A DNA stretch of 64,000 bases from Lucifugimonas sp038150225 (GCA_038150225.1 JAYQWG010000004.1:1-64000), one strand, 5' to 3'; positions 15,628 through 23,840 are shown, counted from the first letter of the stretch. Notes: generated by a model not told the origin, from the letters alone. Program-made: numbers and translations.

Positions 15628-16610
15628 GAAAATTTCTTTCGTGCTTCCTTTGAAGACAGCACACCACCCAGGGTCTCTGCTGACTCGATTGCGTTCAATA
15701 TCGCTCCCGAGACAGCCTTGAGGGCTGCGGCGTGCAGTACATCGCCAGGGATTTCTCCGGCGGCTCCAGTAGCGAGGGCGAACACGGTGTCTCCATCGTT
15801 TGCTGTGTGGGCAGGCCTGATGGCAAGACCGATTCCATCTTGTCCGGCAATCGCGAGTCGGGTCGCTCCAATCTTGTCTAGCTTGGCATCAGTGGCCACA
15901 ACACCAATCGTTGTATTGCGAAAGAAACCCCTTGGTTTAGGTGGATCATTTATTAGTAGATCGACAGAGTCACCAAATCCTGAATCGGTAATTGGACCCG
16001 CAACTATTTCGCCGTTTTCTGGATCAACGATGCTCCCAATTGCGTTTACGACCATTAGTGCCGAAACCGTTACTTCATCGGACCCGTTATTTGATGGGAT
16101 CCGCACTGAGGCTGTCCCGACACCACCTTTAATTGAGGAGGTGGCTCCTTTTAGCTTGGCAACCGTGGCACCAGTTCCAGCTCCAACATTACCGACTTCA
16201 AAATCCATATCGGCGTTGTCAGCGGCGGCGTACCCGTCCTCACCTGTTGGTCTGATTTCAGAATTTATGAATCCGAGATCGAACACAACCGCAGCTGGAA
16301 TCAGCGGTATCCGTGAACGTCCAAATTTCACTCCGACTTTGCGTTCTTCCAAGTATCGGACGACTCCCCCAGGGGCATCAAGCCCGAACGCACTTCCGCC
16401 CGTAAGCATCACGCCATTCACCCACTGAGCACTGGCAAGCGGATCAAGTAACGCTGTTTCGCGAGAACCGGGCGCTGCCCCGCGAATTTCCATTCCTGCA
16501 ATTGCCGGCTCGTTGCAAAGCACAACAGTGCAACCAGTCCCGTTTTGCGTGTCGGTGTAGTGCCCGACGCACAATCCTGCAACGTCAGTGAGTTTCCCGG
16601 AAATGTTCAT
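15624..16610 (-). CDS. P1-family (DmpA/NylC-type) self-processing aminopeptidase/amidohydrolase
   Basis: 328 residues. The family pattern is clear: LTDVAGLCVGHYTD near the N-terminus, VMLTGGSAFGLDAPGGV (68-83), VGNVGAGTGATVAK and IKGGVGTASV. The segment GFFRNTTIGVVATDA has the autocleavage junction Asn232-Thr233, as in NylC, where Thr becomes the N-terminal nucleophile; DmpA uses Gly-Ser here. Family members release N-terminal residues, notably beta-alanine and D-residues, or cut omega-amino-acid amides. It is coupled by ATGA overlap to the DUF2520 gene and heads a panB-panC operon, so release of beta-alanine for PanC is an attractive inferred role. Confidence 0.88.
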   Translation of the reverse strand: MNISGKLTDVAGLCVGHYTDTQNGTGCTVVLCNEPAIAGMEIRGAAPGSRETALLDPLASAQWVNGVMLTGGSAFGLDAPGGVVRYLEERKVGVKFGRSRIPLIPAAVVFDLGFINSEIRPTGEDGYAAADNADMDFEVGNVGAGTGATVAKLKGATSSIKGGVGTASVRIPSNNGSDEVTVSALMVVNAIGSIVDPENGEIVAGPITDSGFGDSVDLLINDPPKPRGFFRNTTIGVVATDAKLDKIGATRLAIAGQDGIGLAIRPAHTANDGDTVFALATGAAGEIPGDVLHAAALKAVSGAILNAIESAETLGGVLSSKEARKKFS

Positions 16611-16645
16611 TTATTGCCCACCCGTAGGCCAGAGATTTTGCCCTA

Positions 16646-16756
16646 ACGAGTCGTAATGGATGAAGTTAAAACTGGACTCAGGCTAGCACACGTTTACGGG
16701 TATCTAACTGGCTTAAAAATTCGGGGTGTACGAGTCGTAAAACTCGGGCGTATACT
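16646..16756 (+). promoter_or_regulatory. guaB3 upstream region: ACGAGTCGTAA direct repeats and candidate -10 box
   Basis: The 11-base sequence ACGAGTCGTAA occurs at 16646-16656 and 16730-16740. The second copy is followed by AACTCG, giving a CGAG...CTCG dyad. TATACT at 16751-16756 is a good -10 match; the -35 zone is weak. It lies between divergent genes and could serve guaB3. Confidence 0.35.
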
Positions 16757-16875
16757 GACCCGAATTAACCCGCGGCGAAATTCGTAATCTCCTCCGGATG
16801 CAGGGGCGCCGGAAGGAAGAATTTCAAACTGGGGAAAGTTCATTCGGCTTGTAACCGATGTGAGGAGTTCAGAAG

Positions 16876-18018
16876 GTGCCACGAGACTTCAAAGAGCTGA
16901 AACCCGCATACGGATTTGACGATGTAGCCATTGCTCCCGGCGACATCACGATTAACCCGGAAATGGCGGACACAACGACGAATTTCGACGGTATCAAGCT
17001 CGATGTACCGTTTATTGCGTCTGCGATGGACGCTGTGGTTGATCCGAAATTCGCTATAGAGATGACCAAAGCAGGCGGACTTGCGGTCATGAACATGGAC
17101 GGGCTACACACCCGATATGAGGATGCCACCGCCGTATATGAAGAGATTGCGGCTGCGCCTCGAGAAGAAGCGACAGCGATCATGCAGAAGATCTACTCGG
17201 AGCCACAGAAGCCAGAGTTGATCGGCAAAAAAGTTGAAGAAGTGAAAAAAGGCGGCGGAATAGCCGCCGTTTCATTTGTGCCACAAAACGCAAAGCGTAT
17301 GGCGCCACTGGCAGTCGAAGCCGGTGCTGACATGGTCGTTGTGCAGGGAACGGTAGTAACCGCCCGACACTCCTCCAAAAGCCTTAAGGGGCTCGTATTC
17401 TCTGAGATGGTTGAGCAGCTGAAGGTTCCGATCCTTGTTGGAAACACCGTTTCTTACGAAGTAACCAAAGAGCTGATGCAGCAAGGTATTTCCGGTGTAA
17501 TGGTCGGAGTCGGACCTGGTTCCGTTTGCACCAGCCGTGAAGTGCTCGGTATTGGGATCCCTCAGGTCAGTGCGACCGTTGAGTGCGCAGCTGCAAGAGA
17601 CGATTTCTACAAAGAGACCGGTAAGTACATCCCGATCATCACCGACGGTGGAATCCGAACCGGTGGAGACGTATGTAAGTCGTTCGCAGCCGGTGCTAAT
17701 GCAGTCATGATCGGTTCGCCATTCGCCAAGTGCGAAGAGGCACCTGCTCACGGTTACCACTGGGGCATGGCTACCTGGCACGATTCACTCCCACGGGGAA
17801 CACGGATCAACATGGGAACCGAGTACAGCCTCAACCAGCTGTTGTATGGTCCATCATCCAGGACCGACGGAACGCTCAACCTTGTTGGTGCGCTCCAGGT
17901 TTGTATGGGCTACGTAGGCGCCGAAAACCTTCGAGAGATGAACAAGGCTCGAATGGTTTACGCTCCAGCGATCAAAACCGAAGGAAAGATCTACCAGGCA
18001 GCAGGACTCGGCTCCTAG
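16876..18018 (+). CDS. guaB3: GuaB3-type IMP dehydrogenase family protein
   Basis: 380 residues from a GTG start with GAGGAG 8 nt upstream. The (beta/alpha)8 barrel has the IMPDH catalytic loop GVGPGSVCTSREVLGIGIPQ with its Cys, the phosphate-binding PIITDGGIRTGGDVCKSFAAGANAVMIGSPFA and the flap region RGTRINMGTEYSLNQLLYG. The CBS pair of ordinary GuaB is missing, and the length and flap match GuaB3, known from actinobacteria and cyanobacteria. Conversion of IMP to XMP is likely but should be kept apart from canonical GuaB. It lies alone on the plus strand, followed by REP-like repeats and hisS. Confidence 0.9.
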   Translation: MPRDFKELKPAYGFDDVAIAPGDITINPEMADTTTNFDGIKLDVPFIASAMDAVVDPKFAIEMTKAGGLAVMNMDGLHTRYEDATAVYEEIAAAPREEATAIMQKIYSEPQKPELIGKKVEEVKKGGGIAAVSFVPQNAKRMAPLAVEAGADMVVVQGTVVTARHSSKSLKGLVFSEMVEQLKVPILVGNTVSYEVTKELMQQGISGVMVGVGPGSVCTSREVLGIGIPQVSATVECAAARDDFYKETGKYIPIITDGGIRTGGDVCKSFAAGANAVMIGSPFAKCEEAPAHGYHWGMATWHDSLPRGTRINMGTEYSLNQLLYGPSSRTDGTLNLVGALQVCMGYVGAENLREMNKARMVYAPAIKTEGKIYQAAGLGS

Positions 18019-18029
18019 GCCACTCGAAG

Positions 18030-18069
18030 CCCTCTCCCAGCGGGATAGGGTCTGGCTGAGGGAGAAGCC
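18030..18069. repeat. REP-like palindromic repeat, copy B
   Basis: Starts CCTCTCCCAGCGGGA like copy A (13739-13779) and closes with GAGGGAGAAGCC. It begins just after the guaB3 stop and is followed 34 nt later by the inverted copy C. Confidence 0.7.
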
Positions 18070-18102
18070 TTGGCGTTCGAGCTCCACAGTTTGAATTCCA
18101 GC

Positions 18103-18144
18103 ACTCTCCCCTCAACCTAACCTTCTCCCCATGGAGAAGAGATT
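18103..18144. repeat. REP-like palindromic repeat, copy C (inverted relative to B)
   Basis: Contains ACTCTCCCCTCAACCTAACC and CTTCTCCCCATGGAGAAG. Its reverse complement aligns with copies A and B, so B and C form a paired inverted unit between guaB3 and hisS. Confidence 0.6.
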
Positions 18145-18164
18145 AGCTGCGAAAATGAGGTTTC

Positions 18165-18195
18165 CGCACCAGCACATCTATGTGCTGGTGCGTTT
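18165..18195 (+). terminator. Strong 12-bp hairpin upstream of hisS
   Basis: Perfect stem CGCACCAGCACA (18165-18176) / TGTGCTGGTGCG (18181-18192) with a TCTA loop, followed by only three T. It ends 23 nt before the hisS start. It may end the guaB3 transcript or sit in the hisS leader; the short T-run makes the terminator call uncertain. Confidence 0.5.
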
Positions 18196-18215
18196 GGTCA
18201 AGAGACAATTACGGA

Positions 18216-19496
18216 ATGAACTTCAAACGCCCACGCGGAACAGCCGACATACTTCCTGCGGATCAGCCTTACTGGTCACAGGTGTACACGACTGCCTGCA
18301 AGGTGGCGAAGCGGTTCGGTTACAGCCGTATCGACACGCCAACTTTCGAGGACACGAATCTCTTCCAGCGCGGAGTCGGTGATGAGACTGACATCGTTCA
18401 AAAAGAGATGTATTCGTTTGAGGATCACGGCGGAGACTCGATCACTCTGCGTCCCGAAGGCACTGCATCGGTATGCAGGGCTTACGTAGAAAACGGTCTT
18501 CAGAACTTGCCTCAACCTGTTCGCCTCTACTACGCCATGCCGATGTTCCGATACGAACGTCCCCAGGCCGGTAGGGTTCGACAGTTCCACCAGTTTGGTT
18601 GCGAAGCCATCGGTGATTCATCTCCGGAAGTCGACGCTGAAATGCTCGAACTCTGCTGGATGTTCCTCCAAGAGTTGGGAATCTCTGACGTCACACTGCT
18701 GGTCAATAACCTGGGCGATCGTGACGGCAGATCCGAGTACATTTCCGAACTCGAGAAATATTTCAAAGCTGCTGGTGACCGCCTGCCGAAAGTTGATCGG
18801 GACCGACTTGAGCGAGCACCACTACGAGTGCTCGATTCAAAGGCTCCCGAAACTCAAGAGCTGACAGAGAACGCGCCTAAGTCACTCGATTTCATTTCTG
18901 GCGAAGCTAAAGAACACTGGGACGCGGTGATTGAGCACTTAGAAAATTTAAAATCAGCGAACCCTTCGTTCAACTACAAAATTGATCACCGATTAGTTCG
19001 CGGACTCGACTACTACAACCGCACAGTTTTCGAGTTTGAGCCAGCCAACGCCGGCAGTCAGGGAACACTTATTGCCGGTGGACGTTACGACCCACTAATT
19101 GGACTGCTTGGTGGGCCAGAAACACCGGCTATCGGTTTCGCTGCTGGACTTGAGCGACTCATATTGCAGTTGAAAGACCAGGAAATTGCCGTTGAAGGCT
19201 CTGACGGTCCTGATGTGGTCGTGGTTGCCCTCGGAAACGCAGGGAAGGCAGCGGCATCCCTGGCGACTGCTCTTCGGGGTGAAGAAGTTTCGACCATCCT
19301 TGCTCCGAAACGTTCAATGAAGGCCCAAATGCGTTACGCCAACAACGTATCGGCAAAAAACGTGGTGATTCTTGGAGATCGCGAAGTTGAACAGGGAGTC
19401 GCGTCCCTTAAACCATTAGAAGGTGAAGCCGAGCAGTCGGAAGTCTCCCTGGATGCCAAGGCGATCGCTGAACAGGTTCGAGCACCACATCATTAG
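18216..19496 (+). CDS. hisS: Histidyl-tRNA synthetase
   Basis: 426 residues from the ATG at 18216 (MNFKRPRGTADILPADQPYW); an in-frame ATG at 18180 would add 12 Cys/Trp-rich residues inside the upstream hairpin and is rejected. Class II motifs are present: RPEGTASVCRAYVENGL, motif 2 FRYERPQAGRVRQFHQFGCEAIG, the histidine-specific GLDYYNRTVFEF, and motif 3 IGFAAGLERL, followed by the anticodon-binding domain. It charges tRNA-His. Its length is normal. Confidence 0.96.
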   Translation: MNFKRPRGTADILPADQPYWSQVYTTACKVAKRFGYSRIDTPTFEDTNLFQRGVGDETDIVQKEMYSFEDHGGDSITLRPEGTASVCRAYVENGLQNLPQPVRLYYAMPMFRYERPQAGRVRQFHQFGCEAIGDSSPEVDAEMLELCWMFLQELGISDVTLLVNNLGDRDGRSEYISELEKYFKAAGDRLPKVDRDRLERAPLRVLDSKAPETQELTENAPKSLDFISGEAKEHWDAVIEHLENLKSANPSFNYKIDHRLVRGLDYYNRTVFEFEPANAGSQGTLIAGGRYDPLIGLLGGPETPAIGFAAGLERLILQLKDQEIAVEGSDGPDVVVVALGNAGKAAASLATALRGEEVSTILAPKRSMKAQMRYANNVSAKNVVILGDREVEQGVASLKPLEGEAEQSEVSLDAKAIAEQVRAPHH

Positions 19497-19551
19497 CTGC
19501 GTAAGTAATTGATCCCTCCGTTCACTAATTACTTACCGAGAAAATCGAACC

Positions 19552-20634
19552 ATGCAGCAATCATTTGAAGCAAGACTTAAAGAAATCGCCGACCGCCACG
19601 CGGAGGTTGAGCATCTCATGTCGCAGCCCGAAACGGCATCCGATCCGAACGCTATCCGGCGCTTGGGTCGTGAATACAGCCAGCTCCAACACGTCGTTGC
19701 GCTGTGGAATAACATGACGTCCACTCAGTCGGATCTTGACGGTGCCAATGAGCTTCTAGAACTGGAAGAAGATCCTGAAGTTCTCGAAATGGCTAAGGAC
19801 GAAATCCAGGAACTCGAAGATAAGCTCGCGGTGCTAACCGACGAGATACGACTGGAACTCCTTCCCAAGGACGAAACCGAACACGCCGACGCAGTTCTCG
19901 AGATTCGTGCTGGAGCCGGTGGGGATGAAGCCGGACTATTTGCTGCCGAACTATTCCGCATGTACCAGCGCTACTCAGAGGCTCGTGGTTGGAAAATGAA
20001 GGTCCTCAGCCAGAACGAGACGGGTGTTGGCGGAATAAAAGAAGTCACTTTCGAACTATCAGGTGAAAGGGCTTACCAGCGCTTACACCTTGAGAGCGGA
20101 GTGCACCGGGTGCAGCGAGTACCTGCAACCGAGTCTCAGGGGCGAATTCACACCTCTACAGCAACGGTGGCCGTGCTTCCAAAAGCAGAGGAGGTTGATG
20201 TCGAAATCAACGACAACGATCTCAAGATCGATGTTTTCCACTCTGGTGGAGCCGGCGGACAGAACGTGAACAAGGTTGCCACCGCAATCCGAATCACCCA
20301 TGAGCCTTCGGGTTTGGTCGTGCAGTGCCAGAATGAGCGTTCTCAGTTGCAGAACAAGCTCCAGGCAATGGAAATTCTTCGTTCACGTCTCTGGGACATG
20401 GAGCTGCAAAAACGAAACGCAGAGATTTCTGCGAACCGTAAAGCCCAGGTGGGTTCTGGAGACCGATCCGAAAAGATCCGTACCTACAACTTCCCACAGT
20501 CTCGAATTACCGACCACCGAATCGGATTCACGAGTCACCAAATGCAACAGGTTCTAGGTGGTGAGATCGACGAGTTTGTCGATGCACTGCTCCAGGAAGA
20601 GCAAGCTCGCAAGCTAGCCGCGGTAGGCGACTAA
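19552..20634 (+). CDS. prfA: Peptide chain release factor 1
   Basis: 360 residues, the standard RF1 length. An N-terminal helical domain is followed by EIRAGAGGDEAGLFAAELFRMY, HRVQRVPATESQGRIHTSTATVAVLP, and the catalytic GGQ motif in VFHSGGAGGQNVNKVATAIR. The C-terminal NFPQSRITDHRIG matches RF1/RF2. The spacing and PxT-type codon-recognition region favour RF1 (UAA/UAG). It precedes prmC, whose product methylates the GGQ glutamine; the two are separated by a repeat-filled 294-nt gap. Confidence 0.95.
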   Translation: MQQSFEARLKEIADRHAEVEHLMSQPETASDPNAIRRLGREYSQLQHVVALWNNMTSTQSDLDGANELLELEEDPEVLEMAKDEIQELEDKLAVLTDEIRLELLPKDETEHADAVLEIRAGAGGDEAGLFAAELFRMYQRYSEARGWKMKVLSQNETGVGGIKEVTFELSGERAYQRLHLESGVHRVQRVPATESQGRIHTSTATVAVLPKAEEVDVEINDNDLKIDVFHSGGAGGQNVNKVATAIRITHEPSGLVVQCQNERSQLQNKLQAMEILRSRLWDMELQKRNAEISANRKAQVGSGDRSEKIRTYNFPQSRITDHRIGFTSHQMQQVLGGEIDEFVDALLQEEQARKLAAVGD

Positions 20635-20641
20635 CCGTTTT

Positions 20642-20678
20642 ACACTCCCCCGGACTGGGGGAGTCGGAGGGGGAGTTT
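20642..20678. repeat. REP-like hairpin, copy D
   Basis: CACTCCCCCGGACTGGGGGA followed by GTCGGAGGGGGAG: nested CTCCCCC/GGGGGAG stems. It resembles the CTCTCCC...GGGAGAG family but is more G/C-rich, so it may be a separate subtype. Confidence 0.6.
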
Positions 20679-20840
20679 GGGACGCTGGTTCCAAAGTGCG
20701 AAGGCACGCCGGGACTTAACGATAATGTTGTCTTCCCAAGCGTAAGCCGAGGGATCACGGTTCATCTCGCAACCAGTAAGCCCCGGTGCTTCGCTCAAGG
20801 TGGCTATCGGAGTGTAGGCAATCTACTGCAAATCTTTACC

Positions 20841-20910
20841 TGTCATCCTGAGCCTGTCGAAGGATCACACAGCCTGAAATGCCGGCCCCTCCGACAAGCT
20901 CAGGTTGACA
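20841..20910. repeat. Inverted repeat of the GAGCTTGTCGAAGG type
   Basis: The left arm 20841-20863 (TGTCATCCTGAGCCTGTCGA...) and the right arm 20888-20910 (...CCGACAAGCTCAGGTTGACA) match in inverse orientation at about 20 of 23 positions. Elements with the core CCTGAGCNTGTCGAAGG are a widespread non-coding REP type in bacterial genomes. Confidence 0.75.
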
Positions 20911-20928
20911 ATATAGCGTTCTATCTCA

Positions 20929-21783
20929 ATGTCTCAATCCACAGTTGCTGAACTGATCAAATCAATCACCGAGCGGCTCAGCGCGGTCGGGATTGAAGAC
21001 GCAGGAATTGATGCACGTCTATTGGTGCGCCATGCATTTGGTTGGAGTGCAGCGGATCAGTTAGCTCGTCTGAGTGATGCCGTTGATGACTCTGAAGTTC
21101 AACAACTCGAAACGCTCGTCGAACGTCGCCTGAAACGCGAACCTCTGCAGTACATAACCGGATCGGTTGAGTTCTTCAGACGCACTTTTTCGGTAAACGA
21201 ACACGTTCTGATCCCGCGTCCGGAAACCGAACAGATCATAGTTCAAGTCGCCGAATTCGTACGATCGCACCGAATTGAAAATCCTCGGATCGCTGATATT
21301 TGCACCGGTTCGGGTGCTATTGCCAGCTCACTCGCCCTGGAACTTCCTGCAGCCGAAGTACACGCAACCGATATTTCTCACCATGCGCTGGATGTTGCAC
21401 AGGCTAATGCTGACCGCCTGAGTGCCGAAGTAGATTTCTACGAGGGGAACTTGCTCAAACCTCTCGAAGGCGAGTTCGACGTAATCGTCTCTAACCCACC
21501 CTACATATTAAGTTCGGCAATGGATGGGTTGCAGCCAGAAGTGCAACAGGAGCCTTCGCTGGCGCTGGACGGAGGTACGGACGGACTTGACGTCATCCGG
21601 CCCCTCTTCGACGGAATACGCGATCATTTGAAACCTGCGTGGAGTGCTGCCTACATAGAGATCGATCCACCAATCGCTGACGAGTGCATTGAACTCGCCC
21701 TGAAAATTTTTCCAGAGGCAGGAATCGCGCTACTCACCGATTTTGCGGGTCTCGCAAGGTGCGTATCTATCGAACGAGCTTAA
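20929..21783 (+). CDS. prmC: Release-factor glutamine N5-methyltransferase
   Basis: 284 residues. The N-terminal helical domain carries RLLVRHAFGWS and RREPLQYITG-like KREPLQYITGSVEFFRRTFSVNEHVLIPRPETE, followed by the SAM-binding ADICTGSGAIASSLALELP and the catalytic IVSNPPYI that holds the glutamine side chain. PrmC methylates the GGQ glutamine of RF1 and RF2. It is the partner gene of prfA just upstream. It ends at a strong terminator shared with the ribosomal-protein cluster. Confidence 0.95.
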   Translation: MSQSTVAELIKSITERLSAVGIEDAGIDARLLVRHAFGWSAADQLARLSDAVDDSEVQQLETLVERRLKREPLQYITGSVEFFRRTFSVNEHVLIPRPETEQIIVQVAEFVRSHRIENPRIADICTGSGAIASSLALELPAAEVHATDISHHALDVAQANADRLSAEVDFYEGNLLKPLEGEFDVIVSNPPYILSSAMDGLQPEVQQEPSLALDGGTDGLDVIRPLFDGIRDHLKPAWSAAYIEIDPPIADECIELALKIFPEAGIALLTDFAGLARCVSIERA

Positions 21784-21801
21784 TATCAACAAACAAAGAA
21801 A

Positions 21802-21830
21802 AAGCCCCGAGAAAATCTCGGGGCTTCTCT
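21802..21830. terminator. Bidirectional terminator between prmC and the ribosomal cluster
   Basis: Perfect stem AAGCCCCGAGA (21802-21812) / TCTCGGGGCTT (21816-21826) with a 3-nt loop. T-rich sequence follows on both strands. It closes prmC on the plus strand and the 37-gene rpsL-rpsI run on the minus strand. Confidence 0.9.
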
Positions 21831-21854
21831 GTTTCCAAAAATTTGGAGGAAGGC

Positions 21855-22250
21855 TTAACGCTTGGTGTACTGAGGAGCCTTTCGAGCTTTTTTCAGACCG
21901 TACTTCTTGCTTTCCTTCATTCGAGGGTCACGGGTCATAAGACCTGCAGCCTTGAGTGGACCTCGTAGATTCTCGTCCATTTCGACGAGTGCTCGTGCGA
22001 GTCCGTGTGCAAATGCTCCAGCCTGACCTGCTGATCCACCACCATGAGTCTTTGCAACGACCGTTACCTTATCGGCAAGGCTGGTTGCCTGAAGTGGGCT
22101 GACAGCCTTCAGGAGCCATGCACCAACTGTGAATATTTCGTCGATCGGCTTACCGTTGACGGTCGATCCACCAGGGGTGTTGTAGACACGTACTCGTGCT
22201 ACTGAGGTCTTTCGGCGTCCAGTGCCGTAGTAGTACTGCTGCTGAGTCAA
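21855..22250 (-). CDS. rpsI: 30S ribosomal protein S9
   Basis: 131 residues: YYYGTGRRKTSVARVRVY near the N-terminus, the THGGGSAGQAGAFAHGLARAL core and the basic C-terminus RKAPQYTKR, which reaches the P-site tRNA. The usual last residues SKR read TKR. It starts at the base directly after the rplM stop, so the two are translated together. It is the final gene of the long cluster. Confidence 0.96.
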   Translation of the reverse strand: MTQQQYYYGTGRRKTSVARVRVYNTPGGSTVNGKPIDEIFTVGAWLLKAVSPLQATSLADKVTVVAKTHGGGSAGQAGAFAHGLARALVEMDENLRGPLKAAGLMTRDPRMKESKKYGLKKARKAPQYTKR

Positions 22251-23006
22251 CTATTTCTCTCCGCTGTCGTCAGACTTCTTTGCTGTGGTCTTCTTGGCAG
22301 CAGGCTTTTTAGCCGCCGGCTTCTTTGCGGCTGCTTTCTTAGCTGGTGCCTTTTTTGCTGTGGCTTTCTTAGCAGCTTGCTTCTTGGCTGCAGGCTTCTC
22401 TTGGGTTGCTACTGGAGCCTCTGCTGCTGGTGCTTCCTCGGCCTTAGCTTCTGCCTTCGCCTTGGGTGCAGCTTTCTTTGCAGGGCTCTTCTTGGCAGCT
22501 GGCTTCTTCACCTCTGCCTTTGCAGATTCTGCTTCTGCTTTGGCAGCAGCTGCTGCCTCACGTGCCTCTCGTCGCTCTGAACCCAGAACCTGGGCAGAGT
22601 GAGGGTGCTCAGCACCGGCGTAAACCTTCAGTCGCTTGAGCATCTGTCGACCGAGCTTGCTCTTTGGGAGCATTCCCTTGACTGCCAACTCAATAACACG
22701 CTCAGGGTGCCTGTCGTGCATTACCTCGTAGGAAATCTCCTTGAGGTTGCCCGGGTACTGGCTGTGTCGCTTGTAAATCTTCTTTTCTGCCTTCAGACCA
22801 GTGACTTTGATCTGCTCGGCGTTGATGACTACTACAAAGTCACCCGACATCATGTGAGGCACGTAGTTTGGCTTGTGCTTACCCATGAGAAGGGTCGCTA
22901 TTTGAGTAGCGAGTCGACCAAGAACCTGACCGCTGGCGTCAACGACTTGCCAGTCGTTCACCAGGTCATTAGCGCTTGGGTTGTATTGCTTTAGCTTGGT
23001 AACCAT
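22251..23006 (-). CDS. rplM: 50S ribosomal protein L13 with a histone-H1-like Lys/Ala C-terminal tail
   Basis: 251 residues; L13 is normally about 145. Residues 1-145 are a standard L13 (WQVVDASGQVLGRLATQIAT, GKHKPNYVPHMMSGDFVVVIN, VMHDRHPERVIELAVKGMLP, KRLKVYAGAEHPH). Residues 147-251 are a low-complexity tail built from AAKK/PAKKA-type repeats, interrupted by an acidic Ala/Glu section (183-205). The frame is continuous and codons are unbroken. Tails of this kind are found in histone H1 and bacterial nucleoid proteins and may bind rRNA or DNA. The same repeat occurs on L5 in this cluster. Confidence 0.93.
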   Translation of the reverse strand: MVTKLKQYNPSANDLVNDWQVVDASGQVLGRLATQIATLLMGKHKPNYVPHMMSGDFVVVINAEQIKVTGLKAEKKIYKRHSQYPGNLKEISYEVMHDRHPERVIELAVKGMLPKSKLGRQMLKRLKVYAGAEHPHSAQVLGSERREAREAAAAAKAEAESAKAEVKKPAAKKSPAKKAAPKAKAEAKAEEAPAAEAPVATQEKPAAKKQAAKKATAKKAPAKKAAAKKPAAKKPAAKKTTAKKSDDSGEK

Positions 23007-23030
23007 TTTTATTCCGTGAATTGCGACTCT

Positions 23031-23840
23031 CTAGTTTACGCCTAGATTGGTCGTATCAGCAGTGGCGAAAGCAGGTAATCCACATTCACCAGATCCGTTG
23101 TAAGAGATCTTTTCGAGGTTAAGTCCGCGAGCGGGCATAACGTGTGCGGCCTCTCCTCTTGAGCCACCAGTCACCAGGTGTTCCATCCTGTCGACATCAG
23201 CGTCACCAACGCCAACGCTGTACAACACACCGGCAGTTCGTCTGATCTGCTGATGGAGAAACGCGTTAGCGGTGATCTCGAATCGAACAACATCGCCATC
23301 TCTTTCGACCGAAGCCGACTCAACCACTCGCCGTGTGGAAGCATCGGCAGGTGCGCTGGGGCCAGCGAACGCTTTGAAATCGTGCGACCCGATAAGGGTG
23401 GCCGCAGCAGCGTTCATCCGGTCGGCCTGCAATGACTTACGAACGTGTGTGACCGTTCGGCGTTCGATTGCAGGTGCAGACGGAGCATCGTTGAACGAGT
23501 AGAAGTAGGTTCGGGCAGACGCGTCACCACGAGGATCGAATCCATCGGGTCCATCCTGGACGAGTTGTGCGCAGCGGATGCGTACATCTTTGTCCATGTA
23601 GTGGTTCAACGCTTTCCTTACCTGGTCAGGCTCCATGTCTTTATCGACATCGAACCTTGCAACCTGTCCCCTGGCGTGCACCCCCGAATCGGTTCGGCTT
23701 GCCAGGTACAGTCTTATGTCTTTCTCAAAAATTCGGTGCAAAGCGTTTTCTATTTCGCCCTGCACCGTTCGTGCGTTGGGTTGCAGTTGAGAACCGTGGA
23801 ACTCAGTCCCGTCATACTCAATAACGAGCCCAACGCGCAT
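23031..23840 (-). CDS. truA: tRNA pseudouridine(38-40) synthase
   Basis: 269 residues. MRVGLVIEYDGTEFHGSQLQPNARTVQGEIENAL opens the family fold, the catalytic Asp lies in LASRTDSGVHARGQVARF, and FHQQIRR-type FLHQQIRRTAGVLYSVG marks the C-terminal part. TruA converts U38-U40 of the anticodon arm to pseudouridine. It sits between rplQ and rplM, a common position for this gene in several phyla. Confidence 0.95.
   Translation of the reverse strand: MRVGLVIEYDGTEFHGSQLQPNARTVQGEIENALHRIFEKDIRLYLASRTDSGVHARGQVARFDVDKDMEPDQVRKALNHYMDKDVRIRCAQLVQDGPDGFDPRGDASARTYFYSFNDAPSAPAIERRTVTHVRKSLQADRMNAAAATLIGSHDFKAFAGPSAPADASTRRVVESASVERDGDVVRFEITANAFLHQQIRRTAGVLYSVGVGDADVDRMEHLVTGGSRGEAAHVMPARGLNLEKISYNGSGECGLPAFATADTTNLGVN

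Larger units (their letters stand above)
20635..20928. other. Repeat-filled gap between prfA and prmC
   Basis: 294 bases without a gene. They hold a G/C-rich REP-like hairpin (20642-20678), a segment containing TAACGATAATGTTGT (20717-20731, also found at 56161-56175), and a long inverted repeat (20841-20910). No good promoter is evident. Confidence 0.7.

Noticed and set aside
18131..18382. Possible His-containing leader peptide for hisS attenuation
   Set aside because: Only two His codons lie near the hairpin, the frame continues into hisS out of frame, and no terminator/antiterminator pair is visible.
22285..22602. Plus-strand ORF rich in Ala/Phe/Gly that looks like a membrane protein
   Set aside because: It is the antisense reading of the Lys/Ala tail of L13; the repeat AAG/GCT codons give hydrophobic residues on the other strand. 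The same holds for the ORF opposite the L5 tail at 33823-34047.
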